Assembly: GCA_963707015.1 (NCBI GenBank)
Contig: CAVPOO010000023.1
Location: 1 to 21,862, forward strand
Length of the DNA stretch: 21,862 nucleotides
Direction: 5' to 3'
Source: CAVPOO01 sp963707015
GTDB taxonomy: Bacteria > Pseudomonadota > Gammaproteobacteria > Thiohalobacterales > Thiohalobacteraceae
How positions within the stretch are numbered: the stretch's first letter is position 1; every line of letters starts with the position of its first letter. Both the position numbers and the translations under genes were made by a program. Positions 7,201 to 16,900 of this stretch are shown here, in pieces. The notes under the pieces are model-generated. The model was not told where the DNA came from. It saw nothing but the letters and a program-made list of their open reading frames with translations, and ran no database searches.

Positions 7201-9392
7201 CGCTCCCGGCGCATGACCTGCGCCAAGGCCTGAACCCGTTGATCCGTGCGCCATTCCTCCACATTGAGCGCGAGCTTACGGCGCCAGTTGGGGTGCTCGA
7301 CCGTGGTGCCGGGCAGGTTGACCTGCTCGCTCTGGCCGAAGATATCTTCCGGTTGCACCATCATGACCGCGGCGGCGCTGCGCGCCAGATAGGCATGTAT
7401 GGCCACCATCAATGCCTCGCTCACCTGCGGTGCCGAAAACGGATCGGCGCTGACCCCCTCCGGTAACAAATTCTCCCGTTCCAAAGCCAACAACAAGCGC
7501 GCCCGATCTTCCGAGCGGGCGACGATCTGCTGCTTGCGCAGCTTCTCGGTCGGGAACAAACCGAGTTGGGCGCGTCGCTCCAGGTCGGTACCTTCCCAGT
7601 AACCGCGCAGCGGCGGCAGGTCGTGGGTGGAAACGGCCACCAATGCTTGCGGCGAAAAAGCGCCGGGGCGTCGGTATGCGCCCTCGGCATCCTTGGCGAA
7701 ATAAAACACGCCGTATGCGAGAACACCCATGGACGCCATAGCGTCGCGTACTACCTGTGGCACCGTACCCAAGTCCTCGCCGATCACCAGGCAGCGATTG
7801 CGCTGGCTTTCCAGGGCAAGGATGCCCAACAGGTCCTGAAACGGATAGGCGACATACGCGCCTTCGCTCGGTGGGCGACCGGGCGGCACCCAAAACAAGC
7901 GCATCAAGGCCATGACATGATCGATGCGCAGCGCGCCGGCATGACGCATGTTACGCCGCAGGGTGGCAATGAAGGGCGCATAAGCGGTCTCGGTCAATCG
8001 CTTCGGTATCAGCGGCGGCAATCCCCAGTCCTGCCCCTTGAGATTAAAATCATCGGGGGGCGCACCGATGCGCGCCCCCAGAGCATAGAGGTCTTGGTTT
8101 GCCCAGACCTCCGCACCGCCGCCATCAGCCCCGACCGCAAGATCGGCGTAAATCCCCACCGACAGACCGCGTTCGAGCGAGCGCTGGCCGACCGCGGCCA
8201 ACTGTCGGTCCGCCAACCACTGCAAGTACTCGAAAAATTCAATGCGCTGCGGATTTTCGGCCGCGAAGGCGGCTACGGCGGGCGAATCCGGATTCCGATA
8301 GGCCTCCGGCCAGACCGGCCAGCCCCACACCGACGGGTCCTCGGCATGGAAATGCTCCTGAAGGGTCTCGCACAAGGCAAAGAGGTACAATGTCGAGCCC
8401 TGCGCGTCCCGGTAATCCTGAAATGCCCGTCCCCGCTCGCTGAGTGCGCTGAGGTGGGCATCGCGGAACTGCCGATACAAGAGTTCCAAGACCCACAGCT
8501 TACGTGTGGCCACCGCCGCGTAATCCACCAGATCATCGGCACGCAGGGCGCGCAGCGCGGCCTGAAAGTCCTGTCCCTGGACGGCGTGTCGCGCGTCTTC
8601 GCACTCGTCGAACTCGGGCACCGCCTCGACGTCGAGGTAAAGCACATTGAGGAACAGTCTGCTGGCGGGACTATAGGGGCTCGCGTGCTGGGGGTTGTGG
8701 GGAAACAGGGCGTTCAGCGGATTCACACCCACGAGGTCCGCCTCGACATCCGCACACAGATCCACCACGGCCCTCAAGTCGGTGAAGTCACCGAGGCCCC
8801 AGTTGCGCTGCGAGCGCACGCTGTAAAGCTGTACACCCAAGCCCCACACCCGCGCCCCGCCCTGCAAGCCCGGGGGCTGATAGCAACGCGATGGCGCCAC
8901 GATCAGTCGCATGCGCGCTGGCTGCGTGAGGCCGCCGCCGTTTATTTCGACATCGTGGTAACCCAGCGGCACACCCACCGGCAAGGCGAACGCGCAGCGG
9001 ATATAGGCGCGCCCGGCGACGGTCTTCTCCGCCAATTTTTCGAGACGCTCCGGCTGCAACTCACCGCCATGCTGACCACCGCCTTCTTCACGCAGGGACC
9101 AGTTGAATCCCTGCGCCGCCAGCGTCACCGGCACGGTCAATGTCACGACGATGGGTTTATCGTCCGCTCTGACGACCATAACCGGCGGCAGCAGGCGCTG
9201 CCATTGGGCTTGTTCGAGCGAGCGCATCGCCGCATCGATCTGCGCGGGGGTTCGCGCCTGGTACCCCATGGCGCGGAGTAGGACGCGCCGGCTTTCACTG
9301 GGGACCCGGCGGCGCTGACCCCATATATCGTCGTATTCGGTAACGATTCCACACTGTGCGCACAGCCGATCCAGGGCAGCGTTCTCCTTCAC
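4242..9392 (-). CDS. malQ-treY: MalQ-TreY fusion: 4-alpha-glucanotransferase / malto-oligosyltrehalose synthase
   Basis: A 1716-aa cytoplasmic fusion of two glycoside hydrolase superfamily enzymes. Residues 1 to about 725 are a full amylomaltase (GH77): YSVRSQRNWGLGDF (190-203), ASPYSPASRLFLN, nucleophile D491 in LRIDHV, acid/base E539 in IGEDLGTVP and D591 in STHDLPP. After a proline/alanine-rich linker (about 730-752), residues 753-1716 are a full TreY (GH13): TATYRLQF, GSQHGYDIIDHN, DVVPNHIGI, nucleophile D1088 in LRVDHPDGL, acid E1128 in VVVEKIL, D1372 in TSTHDSKRSED and VPDIYQGNEWWD. MalQ rearranges maltodextrins, and TreY turns the reducing-end linkage into a trehalosyl unit that TreZ releases. 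The GTG start at 9392 overlaps the treZ stop (GTGA). All catalytic residues of both halves are present. Confidence 0.95.
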   Translation of the reverse strand: MKENAALDRLCAQCGIVTEYDDIWGQRRRVPSESRRVLLRAMGYQARTPAQIDAAMRSLEQAQWQRLLPPVMVVRADDKPIVVTLTVPVTLAAQGFNWSLREEGGGQHGGELQPERLEKLAEKTVAGRAYIRCAFALPVGVPLGYHDVEINGGGLTQPARMRLIVAPSRCYQPPGLQGGARVWGLGVQLYSVRSQRNWGLGDFTDLRAVVDLCADVEADLVGVNPLNALFPHNPQHASPYSPASRLFLNVLYLDVEAVPEFDECEDARHAVQGQDFQAALRALRADDLVDYAAVATRKLWVLELLYRQFRDAHLSALSERGRAFQDYRDAQGSTLYLFALCETLQEHFHAEDPSVWGWPVWPEAYRNPDSPAVAAFAAENPQRIEFFEYLQWLADRQLAAVGQRSLERGLSVGIYADLAVGADGGGAEVWANQDLYALGARIGAPPDDFNLKGQDWGLPPLIPKRLTETAYAPFIATLRRNMRHAGALRIDHVMALMRLFWVPPGRPPSEGAYVAYPFQDLLGILALESQRNRCLVIGEDLGTVPQVVRDAMASMGVLAYGVFYFAKDAEGAYRRPGAFSPQALVAVSTHDLPPLRGYWEGTDLERRAQLGLFPTEKLRKQQIVARSEDRARLLLALERENLLPEGVSADPFSAPQVSEALMVAIHAYLARSAAAVMMVQPEDIFGQSEQVNLPGTTVEHPNWRRKLALNVEEWRTDQRVQALAQVMRRERGTPAKAAAVSPPLGPLPAGHCLPTATYRLQFNSAFTFTQAAELVPYLDGLGISHCYASPYLRARPGSQHGYDIIDHNALNPEIGSREDFERFVAVLTEHNMGHILDVVPNHIGIMGSDNAWWLDVLENGQASAYAGYFDIDWEAAREPYRGKVLVPVLGDHYGIVLERAELQLRFDREAGAFSVYYYGHRFPVDPKEYPQILSYRLDRLEARLGAGNPQFLEYQSLCAAFRNLPARSLSSDEARAERARDKEIHKRHVAGMCQRCTDIAWFIEENVTAFNGVEGEQASFQALHRLLQVQAYRLSFWRVASDEINYRRFFDINELAALSMENPEVFEHTHRLVSELLASGKLQGLRVDHPDGLHDPLQYFQRLQMLAAPQSTAAAADGDCGPPYVVVEKILARHERLPDNWPVHGTTGYDFVNLVNGLFVDPEAEAKMDRIYGAFVRERVDFDELVYSSKKQIMRLALASELSVLASQLSRIAEADPRTCDFALNSLRDALDEVVACFPIYRTYITEAGASPEDRRYVDWAVSVAKRRSQAADIGVFDFVRDVLLTVIAEGKPEGYRRAVITFAMKFQQYTGPVMAKGLEDTSFYIYNRLTSLNEVGGEPRHFATSLADFHRANQERGQRWPHTMLATSTHDSKRSEDVRMRINVLSEIPDLWRKHLSRWARLRRSKKRVVNGNPAPSRNDQYLLYQTLFGAWPGEELDEAGLNAFRERIEAYMIKAIREAKVHTSWINVNEEYEEAVVHFVRALLSDLARNPFLADFVPLVRSQMRFGLFNSLSQTLLKFTVPGVPDIYQGNEWWDFSLVDPDNRRPVDYGLRRDRLAELQAWFEDKARRPERVRGLVDRIGDGGAKLFLTWRLLALRREQPLLFQEGSYLPLTVDGLHAPQLCAFARCHEQTTLIVLAPRLFVKLAAGRDEPPLGAVTWGDTQVQVPAPVGKFHYLNLFSGETVNTRRRGKQRWVAAAEVFGNFPVALLIDRPS

Positions 9393-11233
9393 GCGCCGCC
9401 CTCGCGCAATAGCCAGGCCACGCCTGCGCCGGGGATCCGCCGCTCAGTCAGCATGTCGGCCATGGCTTCCACGCTACCGAAGAGCAGCCGTCCGGCGGGC
9501 CGCTCCGGGAGCGAGATCGCCTGGTCGCCGAGGTTGGCGACCAGACCTAACTCGGCGCCGCCGGCCAGTTCCCAATGGGCCATAAGGCCACTGTCGCCGA
9601 GCAAGCGAAAGCCTGCCGGTGCGCGACGGCCCATGTCGAGGCGGGGTACGATCTCGCGACGGCGGATGTCCAGCAAGTCCCGATACAGCGCCAGCCATTG
9701 CCCATGTTGCGGCAGCCGCAATTGGCTCCAATCCAACTTCGAACGCTGAAAGCTATCCGGCGCATTGGGGTCGGGAATACGTTCACGGGACGACGGATCG
9801 CTGAAGCGCGCGAAGCGCGCAAACTCCCGCCGCCGACCGGCGGTGACGGCAGCGGCGAGATCCGCACCAAAATCACAGAAAAACAGGAACGGTTCCGCGG
9901 CGGCGAATTCCTCGCCCATAAACAACAGCGGGGGTGAAGGCGCGAGCAGGAGGATAGTGGTGGCCGCGCGCAACAGGCCCGGATCGGCAAGCGCGGCGAT
10001 GCGCTCGCCGAACGCCCGGTTGCCTACCTGGTCATGGGTCTGCAGGAAGTTGACGAAGGCCCCGGGCGGCAGCGCGCCGCTCGGTTCACCGCGCCGCATA
10101 TCGTCGCGGTAGGGCGAAGGCTCGCCCTGGTAGCCGAAGCCCTCGGTCAGACAACGGCCCAGATACCAGGCAGGGCGCGCCGCATAATCCGCATAGTAGC
10201 CATCGCGCTCCCCCGTCAACAGGATATGGAAGGCGTGATGGATGTCGTCGTTCCACTGCGCGTCATAATGCTGCGGGCGGCCGCGGTCGTCGCGGCTAAG
10301 ATAACTCGCAGCGTTGTGATCGTTCTCCAGCACGAGATGTATCTGGCGATGGCGACCGGGACCGGCGCGCACCGCCGCGGCTAATTCGCTGAGTATGTCC
10401 GGGGTCGAATCGTCAAGGATAGCGTGCACCGCGTCCAGTCTCAGCCCGTCGAAGCGATATTCCTCCAGCCAATAAAGGGCGTTATGAATGAAGAACTCGC
10501 GCACTGTGCGGCTGCCGGGACCATCGAAATTGATGGCCGCTCCCCAAGGGGTATGATGGCGATCGCTGAAAAATTGCGGCGCATAGACATGCAAATAATT
10601 TCCCTCGGGACCGAAATGGTTGTAGACCACGTCCAGCAGCACCATCAAGCCCTTCTGGTGGGCGGTCTGCACCAGGTCTTTCAACTCCTCGGGACTTCCG
10701 TAGCGCCCGTCAGGGGCAAAGGGCAATACGCCGTCATAACCCCAATTGCGGCCCCCCGGGAAATCCGCCACGGGCATGAGCTCGATGGCGGTGACGCCCA
10801 AGTCACGCAGATAATCCAGGCGCTGTTTGACCCCGGCGAAGTTGCCCTCGGGCGAGAAGGTGCCCACGTGCAGCTCGTAGATCACCGCCTCATGCCACGG
10901 CCGGCCACGCCAGTCATTGTCCCGCCACTGCCAGGCGCGCGGGTCAATGACCTGACTCGGGCCGTGCACGTCTTCAAGCTGGCGTCGCGATGCCGGATCG
11001 GGTACCAGCAAGTCGCCATCGATGCGGTAACTGTAGCCGCTACCCACGGCGGCTGCCGCCGTGACCAGGCTATACCAGCCCTCGGGTTCAGCGGTCATCG
11101 CTAGAAAGGTGTGGGCGGTACCGTCGATCATGCATAATTCGACCTGCCTGGCCCCAGGCGCCCATAACCGGAACCGTACCCGGCCATTGTCCTGCGGCTC
11201 GGCCCCGAAACCCATCGCGTGATGATGCCTCAT
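9389..11233 (-). CDS. treZ: Malto-oligosyltrehalose trehalohydrolase
   Basis: A 614-aa cytoplasmic GH13 enzyme that cleaves the trehalosyl end made by TreY, releasing free trehalose. The N-terminal CBM48-like sandwich (about 8-90, VRFRLWAPGARQVEL) is followed by the barrel: WHEAVIYELHVGTFSPEG (113-130), DVVYNHFGPEGNYL (201-214), nucleophile D267 in FDGLRLDAVH, acid/base E303 in LVLENDHN, and D401 in FLQTHDQVGNR. FMGEEFAA and the SKLDW segment near the C-terminus are family typical. The length is normal. The ATG at 11233 overlaps the glgX stop codon as ATGA, and GAGGA lies about 10 nt upstream. It sits directly before the malQ-treY fusion, its pathway partner. Confidence 0.96.
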   Translation of the reverse strand: MRHHHAMGFGAEPQDNGRVRFRLWAPGARQVELCMIDGTAHTFLAMTAEPEGWYSLVTAAAAVGSGYSYRIDGDLLVPDPASRRQLEDVHGPSQVIDPRAWQWRDNDWRGRPWHEAVIYELHVGTFSPEGNFAGVKQRLDYLRDLGVTAIELMPVADFPGGRNWGYDGVLPFAPDGRYGSPEELKDLVQTAHQKGLMVLLDVVYNHFGPEGNYLHVYAPQFFSDRHHTPWGAAINFDGPGSRTVREFFIHNALYWLEEYRFDGLRLDAVHAILDDSTPDILSELAAAVRAGPGRHRQIHLVLENDHNAASYLSRDDRGRPQHYDAQWNDDIHHAFHILLTGERDGYYADYAARPAWYLGRCLTEGFGYQGEPSPYRDDMRRGEPSGALPPGAFVNFLQTHDQVGNRAFGERIAALADPGLLRAATTILLLAPSPPLLFMGEEFAAAEPFLFFCDFGADLAAAVTAGRRREFARFARFSDPSSRERIPDPNAPDSFQRSKLDWSQLRLPQHGQWLALYRDLLDIRRREIVPRLDMGRRAPAGFRLLGDSGLMAHWELAGGAELGLVANLGDQAISLPERPAGRLLFGSVEAMADMLTERRIPGAGVAWLLREGGA

Positions 11234-13368
11234 ACAGCGGTTTTCCTCGGTTGTATTAGCAACACCAGGGAACGGGCGTGCAGGGGATATGCCTCACCGG
11301 GGAGACACTGGCCTGCCACGGCACCCGGCGCCTGGCTGGTATCTACCACCACCTGCCAGGGCGTGACCCAGCGATGATTCGGCAACACAAAAGCCACCTC
11401 CTCGTAGTGGGCATTGAGCAGCAGCAGGAAGTCGTTATCGATCACCTGCTGCCCGTGTTCATCGCGCTCGCCGACGGCCTTCCCGGCGAGGTACATGCCC
11501 AGACTGCGCGCAAAACTGTGGTCCCATTGTTCCTCGCTCATCTCATGCCCGTCGGGATTGAGCCAGGTTATGTCCTTCAATTTTTCCCCTTCCAAGACGC
11601 GGTGGCCTTGAAAAAAACTGCGTTTGCGAAATGTCGGGTGTTGCTTGCGCAGTGCGATCAGCTGCTGCACGAAGGCCAGCAATTCCTCATCCTCCGCGGT
11701 CAAATTCCAATCCACCCAACTGATTTCGCTATCCTGACAATAGGCGTTGTTGTTCCCGCGCTGGGTCCGCCCCATCTCGTCGCCGGCCAGCAGCATGGGC
11801 ACGCCCTGGGAGAGCAGCAGCGTGGCAAGAAAGTTACGCTGTTGCCGGGCACGCAGCACACGGATCTCGGGGTCGTCGCTGAGTCCTTCAACGCCGCAAT
11901 TCCAGCTGCGGTTGTGGCCCTCGCCATCGCGGTTGCCTTCCTGGTTGGCCTCGTTATGCTTGTCGTTGTAGCTGGTCAGGTCGCGCAGGGTGAAGCCGTC
12001 GTGGGCGGTGATGAAGTTGATGCTGGCATAAGGTCGGCGGCCGCTGTGCTCGTAGAGGTCGCTGGAGCCTGTGAGGCGATAGGCGAGTTCGCCGATCAAC
12101 CCGCCCTCGCCCCGCCAATAGTCGCGCATCGCATCACGGTACTTGCCGTTCCATTCCGTCCACCCCACGGGGAAATTACCGACTTGATATCCTCCCTCGC
12201 CCAGGTCCCAAGGTTCGGCGATAAGCTTGACCTGAGAGAGAACAGGATCCTGGTGAATGATGTCCAGGAAGGCGCCCAGCCGGTCAACCATGTGCAGTTC
12301 ACGGGCCAGGGCCGAGGCGAGATCGAAACGGAATCCGTCCACGTGCATTTCCAGTACCCAATAGCGCAGGCTGTCCATGATGAGCTGCAGCACCCGCGGA
12401 TGCATCATGTTGAGGGTGTTGCCGCAACCGGTGTAGTCCATGTAGTAACGGGGTTGATCGGCTAATAGGCGGTAGTAAGCCGCGTTGTCGATGCCGCGAA
12501 AGCTCAACGTCGGACCCAGATGGTTGCCTTCCGCCGTGTGGTTGTAGACCACGTCCAGGATAACCTCGATGCCGGCCGAGTGAAATGTCTTGACCATGGT
12601 CTTGAACTCGCCGATGTTGTCGCTCGCCGCATAGCGCATATCGGGGGCGAAGAAACCGATGGAGTTGTAGCCCCAATAGTTGCGCAACCCGTTCGCGACC
12701 AAGTAGCGATCATCCACCATATTGTGTACTGGCATCAGCTCCACTGCGGTCACGCCGAGTCTGCTGAGGTGCTCGATGACGGGCGCCGTCGCCAAGGCGG
12801 CATAGGTGCCGCGCATCGGCGCAGCCACATCGGGATGCTGCATGGTGAAACCCTTGACATGGAGTTCATAGATTACCGTTTCATGCCAGGGCGTGCGGGG
12901 CGGACGGTCGTCGCCCCAAGTGAAGGCGGGGTCGATCACTTTGCACTTGGGCATACCAGCGGCGTTGTCGCGTCGGTCAAACGTGAGGTCCTCGCGCTTG
13001 CTGCCCACCTTATAACCAAACTGGGCGTCACTCCATCGTATCTGCCCGACAATCGCCTTGGCGTAGGGATCCAGCAGCAGCTTATGCGGATTGAAGCGGT
13101 GGCCTGCCTCGGGAGCGTAGGGACCGTGGACACGATAACCATAAAGCAAGCCCGGTCGCGCCTCGGGCAAATAACAATGCCAGATCTGGTCGGTCTGTTC
13201 TGGCATTTCGATCCGCTGAATCTCGCGTCGCCCTCGGGCGTCGAACAGGCAAAGCTCCACCTTCGTGCCATGTTCGGAAAACAAGGCAAAGTTCACCCCT
13301 TGTCCATCCCAGCTCGCGCCGAGAGGATACGGATGGCCCATCCAGATGTGGTCGAATAATTTACTCAT
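11230..13368 (-). CDS. glgX: Glycogen debranching enzyme (isoamylase type)
   Basis: A 712-aa GH13 debranching enzyme that hydrolyses alpha-1,6 branch points of (phosphorylase-trimmed) glycogen, supplying linear maltodextrins to MalQ and TreY. A CBM48 domain (about 12-110, PLGASWDGQGVNFALFSEH) precedes the catalytic barrel: VIYELHVKGFT (165-175), LDVVYNHTAEGNHLGPT (271-287), nucleophile D349 in VDGFRFDLAS, acid/base E385 in LIAEPWDLG, D457 in FITAHDGFTL and the GDEMGRTQRGNNNAYCQD block. The ATG at 13368 follows a GGGGAG ribosome site 9 nt away, which overlaps the end of the glgC remnant. Length is normal for GlgX, and no active-site change is visible. Confidence 0.96.
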   Translation of the reverse strand: MSKLFDHIWMGHPYPLGASWDGQGVNFALFSEHGTKVELCLFDARGRREIQRIEMPEQTDQIWHCYLPEARPGLLYGYRVHGPYAPEAGHRFNPHKLLLDPYAKAIVGQIRWSDAQFGYKVGSKREDLTFDRRDNAAGMPKCKVIDPAFTWGDDRPPRTPWHETVIYELHVKGFTMQHPDVAAPMRGTYAALATAPVIEHLSRLGVTAVELMPVHNMVDDRYLVANGLRNYWGYNSIGFFAPDMRYAASDNIGEFKTMVKTFHSAGIEVILDVVYNHTAEGNHLGPTLSFRGIDNAAYYRLLADQPRYYMDYTGCGNTLNMMHPRVLQLIMDSLRYWVLEMHVDGFRFDLASALARELHMVDRLGAFLDIIHQDPVLSQVKLIAEPWDLGEGGYQVGNFPVGWTEWNGKYRDAMRDYWRGEGGLIGELAYRLTGSSDLYEHSGRRPYASINFITAHDGFTLRDLTSYNDKHNEANQEGNRDGEGHNRSWNCGVEGLSDDPEIRVLRARQQRNFLATLLLSQGVPMLLAGDEMGRTQRGNNNAYCQDSEISWVDWNLTAEDEELLAFVQQLIALRKQHPTFRKRSFFQGHRVLEGEKLKDITWLNPDGHEMSEEQWDHSFARSLGMYLAGKAVGERDEHGQQVIDNDFLLLLNAHYEEVAFVLPNHRWVTPWQVVVDTSQAPGAVAGQCLPGEAYPLHARSLVLLIQPRKTAV

Positions 13369-13374
13369 CCCCGC

Positions 13375-13980
13375 CTACTCCCCATAACCTGTCCCTCCCG
13401 ACCCGAGCGTGTCGCACACGCAAGAGCCGACGCGTCTGCGCGGCTTCACCACCACGTCCCCGGGACTGGCCGTGTATCGGGTTTGGTCCGCATCGATAAT
13501 TCTGAAAGCCGACATCTGCGCCAAAGGCACGCGCAACGTGGATACGGTGACATCGGCCTGGCGCTCGTGATGGAAGTCCGCCATCTGACGGATATCCATG
13601 CGCCAGACATGGTCGGCGCCGAATACTGCCACTGAGTCCGGGCGCTGTCTTTCAAGTAACGTCAGACTCTGCCACACCGCATCGGCGGGGTCGGCAAACC
13701 CGTGGTCCCCTTGGGGCGGTACCACAGTGACGAACGGACTCGGCAAGGCGAGATGCCCCAGGCCTTGCAAATGTGCTCTATGAGCGACTGGGATTTGTCC
13801 TGGACCAAGAGGTAATTGGTGTAACTACCCAAGTTAATCAGACTGCTGAGCACGAAGTGCACGATGCCGTCACGCGAGCCAAAGGGTGCGGCGGGCTTAC
13901 AATGCTCGGCGGTCAAAGGCTGCAGTCGGCTGCCCACCCCACCTTTGATGGCCAATACCAGAATCCGACAGGACTTTCAT
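13375..13980 (-). pseudogene. glgC: Broken glgC (ADP-glucose pyrophosphorylase), N-terminal part only
   Basis: The remains of ADP-glucose pyrophosphorylase, the first step of classical glycogen synthesis. The start looks intact: an ATG at 13980 overlapping the treS stop (ATGA), behind AGGAGG. But the frame from this ATG is one base off the frame of GGVGSRLQPLTAEHCKPAAPFG, which also has lost the normal AGG-x-G-x-RL form. A second shift near 13745 joins SLIEHICKAW to PFVTVVPPQ, then DAVWQSL, SVAVFGADHVWRMDIRQM and TVSTLRVPLAQ. Similarity ends near AFRIIDADQ, about residue 150 of a usual 420, and the rest is deleted. The C-terminal sugar-binding and left-handed helix domains are absent, so no functional enzyme is possible. 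Confidence 0.88.
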
Positions 13981-16900
13981 AATGCCTCCTGTTCGCCACC
14001 AGCGAGCCGCAACAGCCCCATGAGCGGGATGGCTATCCATTCGGGGCGATTATCCATTTCATAGCGCAACTCGTACAAGGCTTTTTCCAAGGTGAAAAGA
14101 TCGATCAAACCGCTGGCATGCTCGGCCACCGCCGGCAGAGAGGGACATCCGGCCGCTGTCACCCGATAGGCGTCGAGAAACGCTGCCGCGGTCGTCTGTT
14201 CCCAGTGATGCAGTTGCGGTGCCAGCAGCTTGCGCGCCTCCGGCTGCTCGACCGCTATATCCTCCAGCGCCGTCGCGGCCGCGTAGTTCAACGAGCGTAG
14301 CATGCCAGCCACGTCGCGCAGCGGCGAGTGTTTGGCGCGCCGCGCCGCCAAGGGGCGGGCGGGTTCGCCCTCGAAGTCGATAATGATGAAATCATTCTCC
14401 GCCAGCAGCACCTGTCCCAAATGATAATCGCCGTGATAGCGGGTCTTGACCGCCTGGATGCCCCGCAAGCTGGTCGTGGCGGTGGTGCGTTCGCGCAGGC
14501 CATCGTGCCGCGTCAACAGCCGCTGCGCCAGTTCGCGGTCTCGGGGTTTGAGGCCGGCGGCCACCTGTTCGAGCCGGGCGAGGGTGGAGGCGAGTTCGTC
14601 CCGCACCTGGGTCTGCCATTGCAGGAGATCGTCGCTGCCGATCGGTTCGGGATCGAAGGCGGGATCGCCGCTGGTGCGGGCCAAGGCCCGATGCAATTCG
14701 GCCGTCCGCGTCCCCAGGGTCCGCATCTGGGCCAGATAAAAGGCATGAGGCTCTATGACTATTTCCTTGGGCCGCACAAGGCATTCTTTGAGAAAACGCA
14801 CCAGATAGTCGACGCTGTATGTCCAGGCGTCGCCCTGGTTCGGTACATAACCCTGCAATACCGCCACCGCCATGCGGCGCTCGCCTTCCACGTATTCCAC
14901 GGCGCCGGCCAGAGGCACGATGTTGCCAAAGGGCGAGGTCTCGGTAAGGAACCGACCCATCTCCACTTCCGGATTGATGCCCTCCCGGAGGCGTCGGTAG
15001 ACCTTGAGGAACAGGCGATCCCCAAGAATCACGGCGCTATTGCTGCCGGCAACTTCGGGATTGCGGATTTCCTCCAATTTGCCTTCCCCGCGCAAGTGGG
15101 CGAAAGACGTCGTCGCGGAACAGACAAAGTGCGCGGCATTAAAAGGTATCTCCCGGTGCTCACCGATGGCCGTGACCACCGCTCGGCAGAAGGCTGGATC
15201 AGCCAAGGCGTCATAGAGCACGCCCAAGCGGGACTGCTGCCGAAACCTGGCAAGGGCGTTGTGGAGCAGCGGACGGATGTGATCTTCCGTCACATCGCCC
15301 CAGGCGATGGCCAGCGGCACGGCATAGATGTGCTTCTGGCCGCTGGCGAGACGGACGTCGATCAAGGTCATCAGCCAACTTCCCGCGTCGTCCACCGCCC
15401 ACTTCATCGCCTTGTGCACCTCCACCTTTTCGATCGCCTCGCCCTTGGCGGCAAACCAGCGTTCCGCCCTGAGGAAGTTGGGCAGAACGGCGCCTTCCAG
15501 CTGTTCGCGCACTTTCCTGGCCTGGACGGCGCGCGACAACTCCACCTGATCGGCGAAGAAACTGCGCCAGCCGGCGAACAGTACCAGCATCGGCAGTTCC
15601 GGAGGCGCCAAGCGTTCTTCGTGCCAGGCTGGTTCCGGAATGTCGGCTGCGAGCCGGAACCAATAAAAACCGTGACCCGCCAGGGTCAGCAGGTAGGGCA
15701 ATTCTCCGATGGGCGGAAACGGTGTGTGTCCGAGCAACTCCACCGGCACCCGGCCTTCATAGTGGGCAAGATCCAGCTCCACCGGTTGCGCTGAAGCGGA
15801 GAGGTTGGCCACGCACAAGATGGATTCGCCCTGGTATTCACGCAGATAAGCGATGATCTTGCGGTTGCCCGGTCGCAGAAACGCCAAGGTGCCGCGGCCG
15901 AAGGCTTGATGCCCACGCCGCACCACCAGCAGGCGGCGCATCCAGTTGAGCAACGAGGAGGGTTCGCGGCTCTGCGCCTCGACGTTCACCGATTGAAAAC
16001 CGTACACCGCATCCATGACCGGCGGCAGATAGAGACGCTGAGGGTCGGCGCGAGAGAACCCGGCGTTGCGATCCGGGCTCCATTGCATGGGCGTACGCAC
16101 GCCGTTGCGGTCGCCCAGAAAGAAGTTGTCACCCATGCCGATCTCGTCGCCGTAATAGATGATGGGCGAGCCGGGCATGGACAGCAGCAGGCTGTTCATC
16201 AGTTTGATCTTGTCCCCGTCATGGTCCATCAACGGCGCCAGCCGCCGCCGGATGCCGACATTGATGCGCATGTTGGGATCGACGGCATAGCGTTGGTACA
16301 TATAGTCGCGCTCGCGGTCGGTCACCATCTCCAGGGTGAGCTCGTCGTGGTTGCGGAGGAAGATGGCCCACTGGCAGCTCTCGGGGATATCGGGGGTCTG
16401 GGCCATGATCTCGGCGATGGGATGGCGATCCTCCTGGGCCACGGCCATGTAAATGCGCGGCATCAGCGGAAAATGATAGGCCATGTGGCACTCGTCGCCG
16501 TCGCCGAAATAGTCACGCACGTCCTCCGGCCATTGATTGGCCTCAGCCAGGAACATGCAGTTCTTATAGTGCTCATTCACCGCGGTGCGCATCTGCTTAA
16601 TGACCGCATGGGTCTCCGACAGATTCTCGTTATTGGTCCCCTCGCGCACGCACAGGTAAGGTATGGCGTCGAGACGCAGCCCGTCCACGCCCATATCCAG
16701 CCAGAATCGCATCATGCGGATAACCGCCTTCACCACCTGCGGGTTGTTGTGGTTGAGGTCCGGCTGATGTGAAAAGAAGCGATGCCAGTAATATTGCTTC
16801 GCGACTGGGTCCCACGCCCAATTCGAGGCTTCGCTGTCGGTGAAGATGATGCGCGTTTCGGGAAACTTCTTGTCGGAGTCGCTCCACACATAGAAGTCGC

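Noticed and set aside
7566..9281. A 571-codon open frame on the plus strand
   Set aside because: It lies antisense to the MalQ domain, and its residue pattern (many His, Arg, Gln) is that of a shadow frame.
13662..13770. Programmed frameshifting to make GlgC from two frames
   Set aside because: There is no slippery heptamer plus structure, the start codon is also out of frame, and most of the C-terminal protein is missing, so decay explains it better.
14328..15794. A 488-codon open frame on the plus strand
   Set aside because: It is a shadow of the maltokinase half of treS; no motif or ribosome site supports it.
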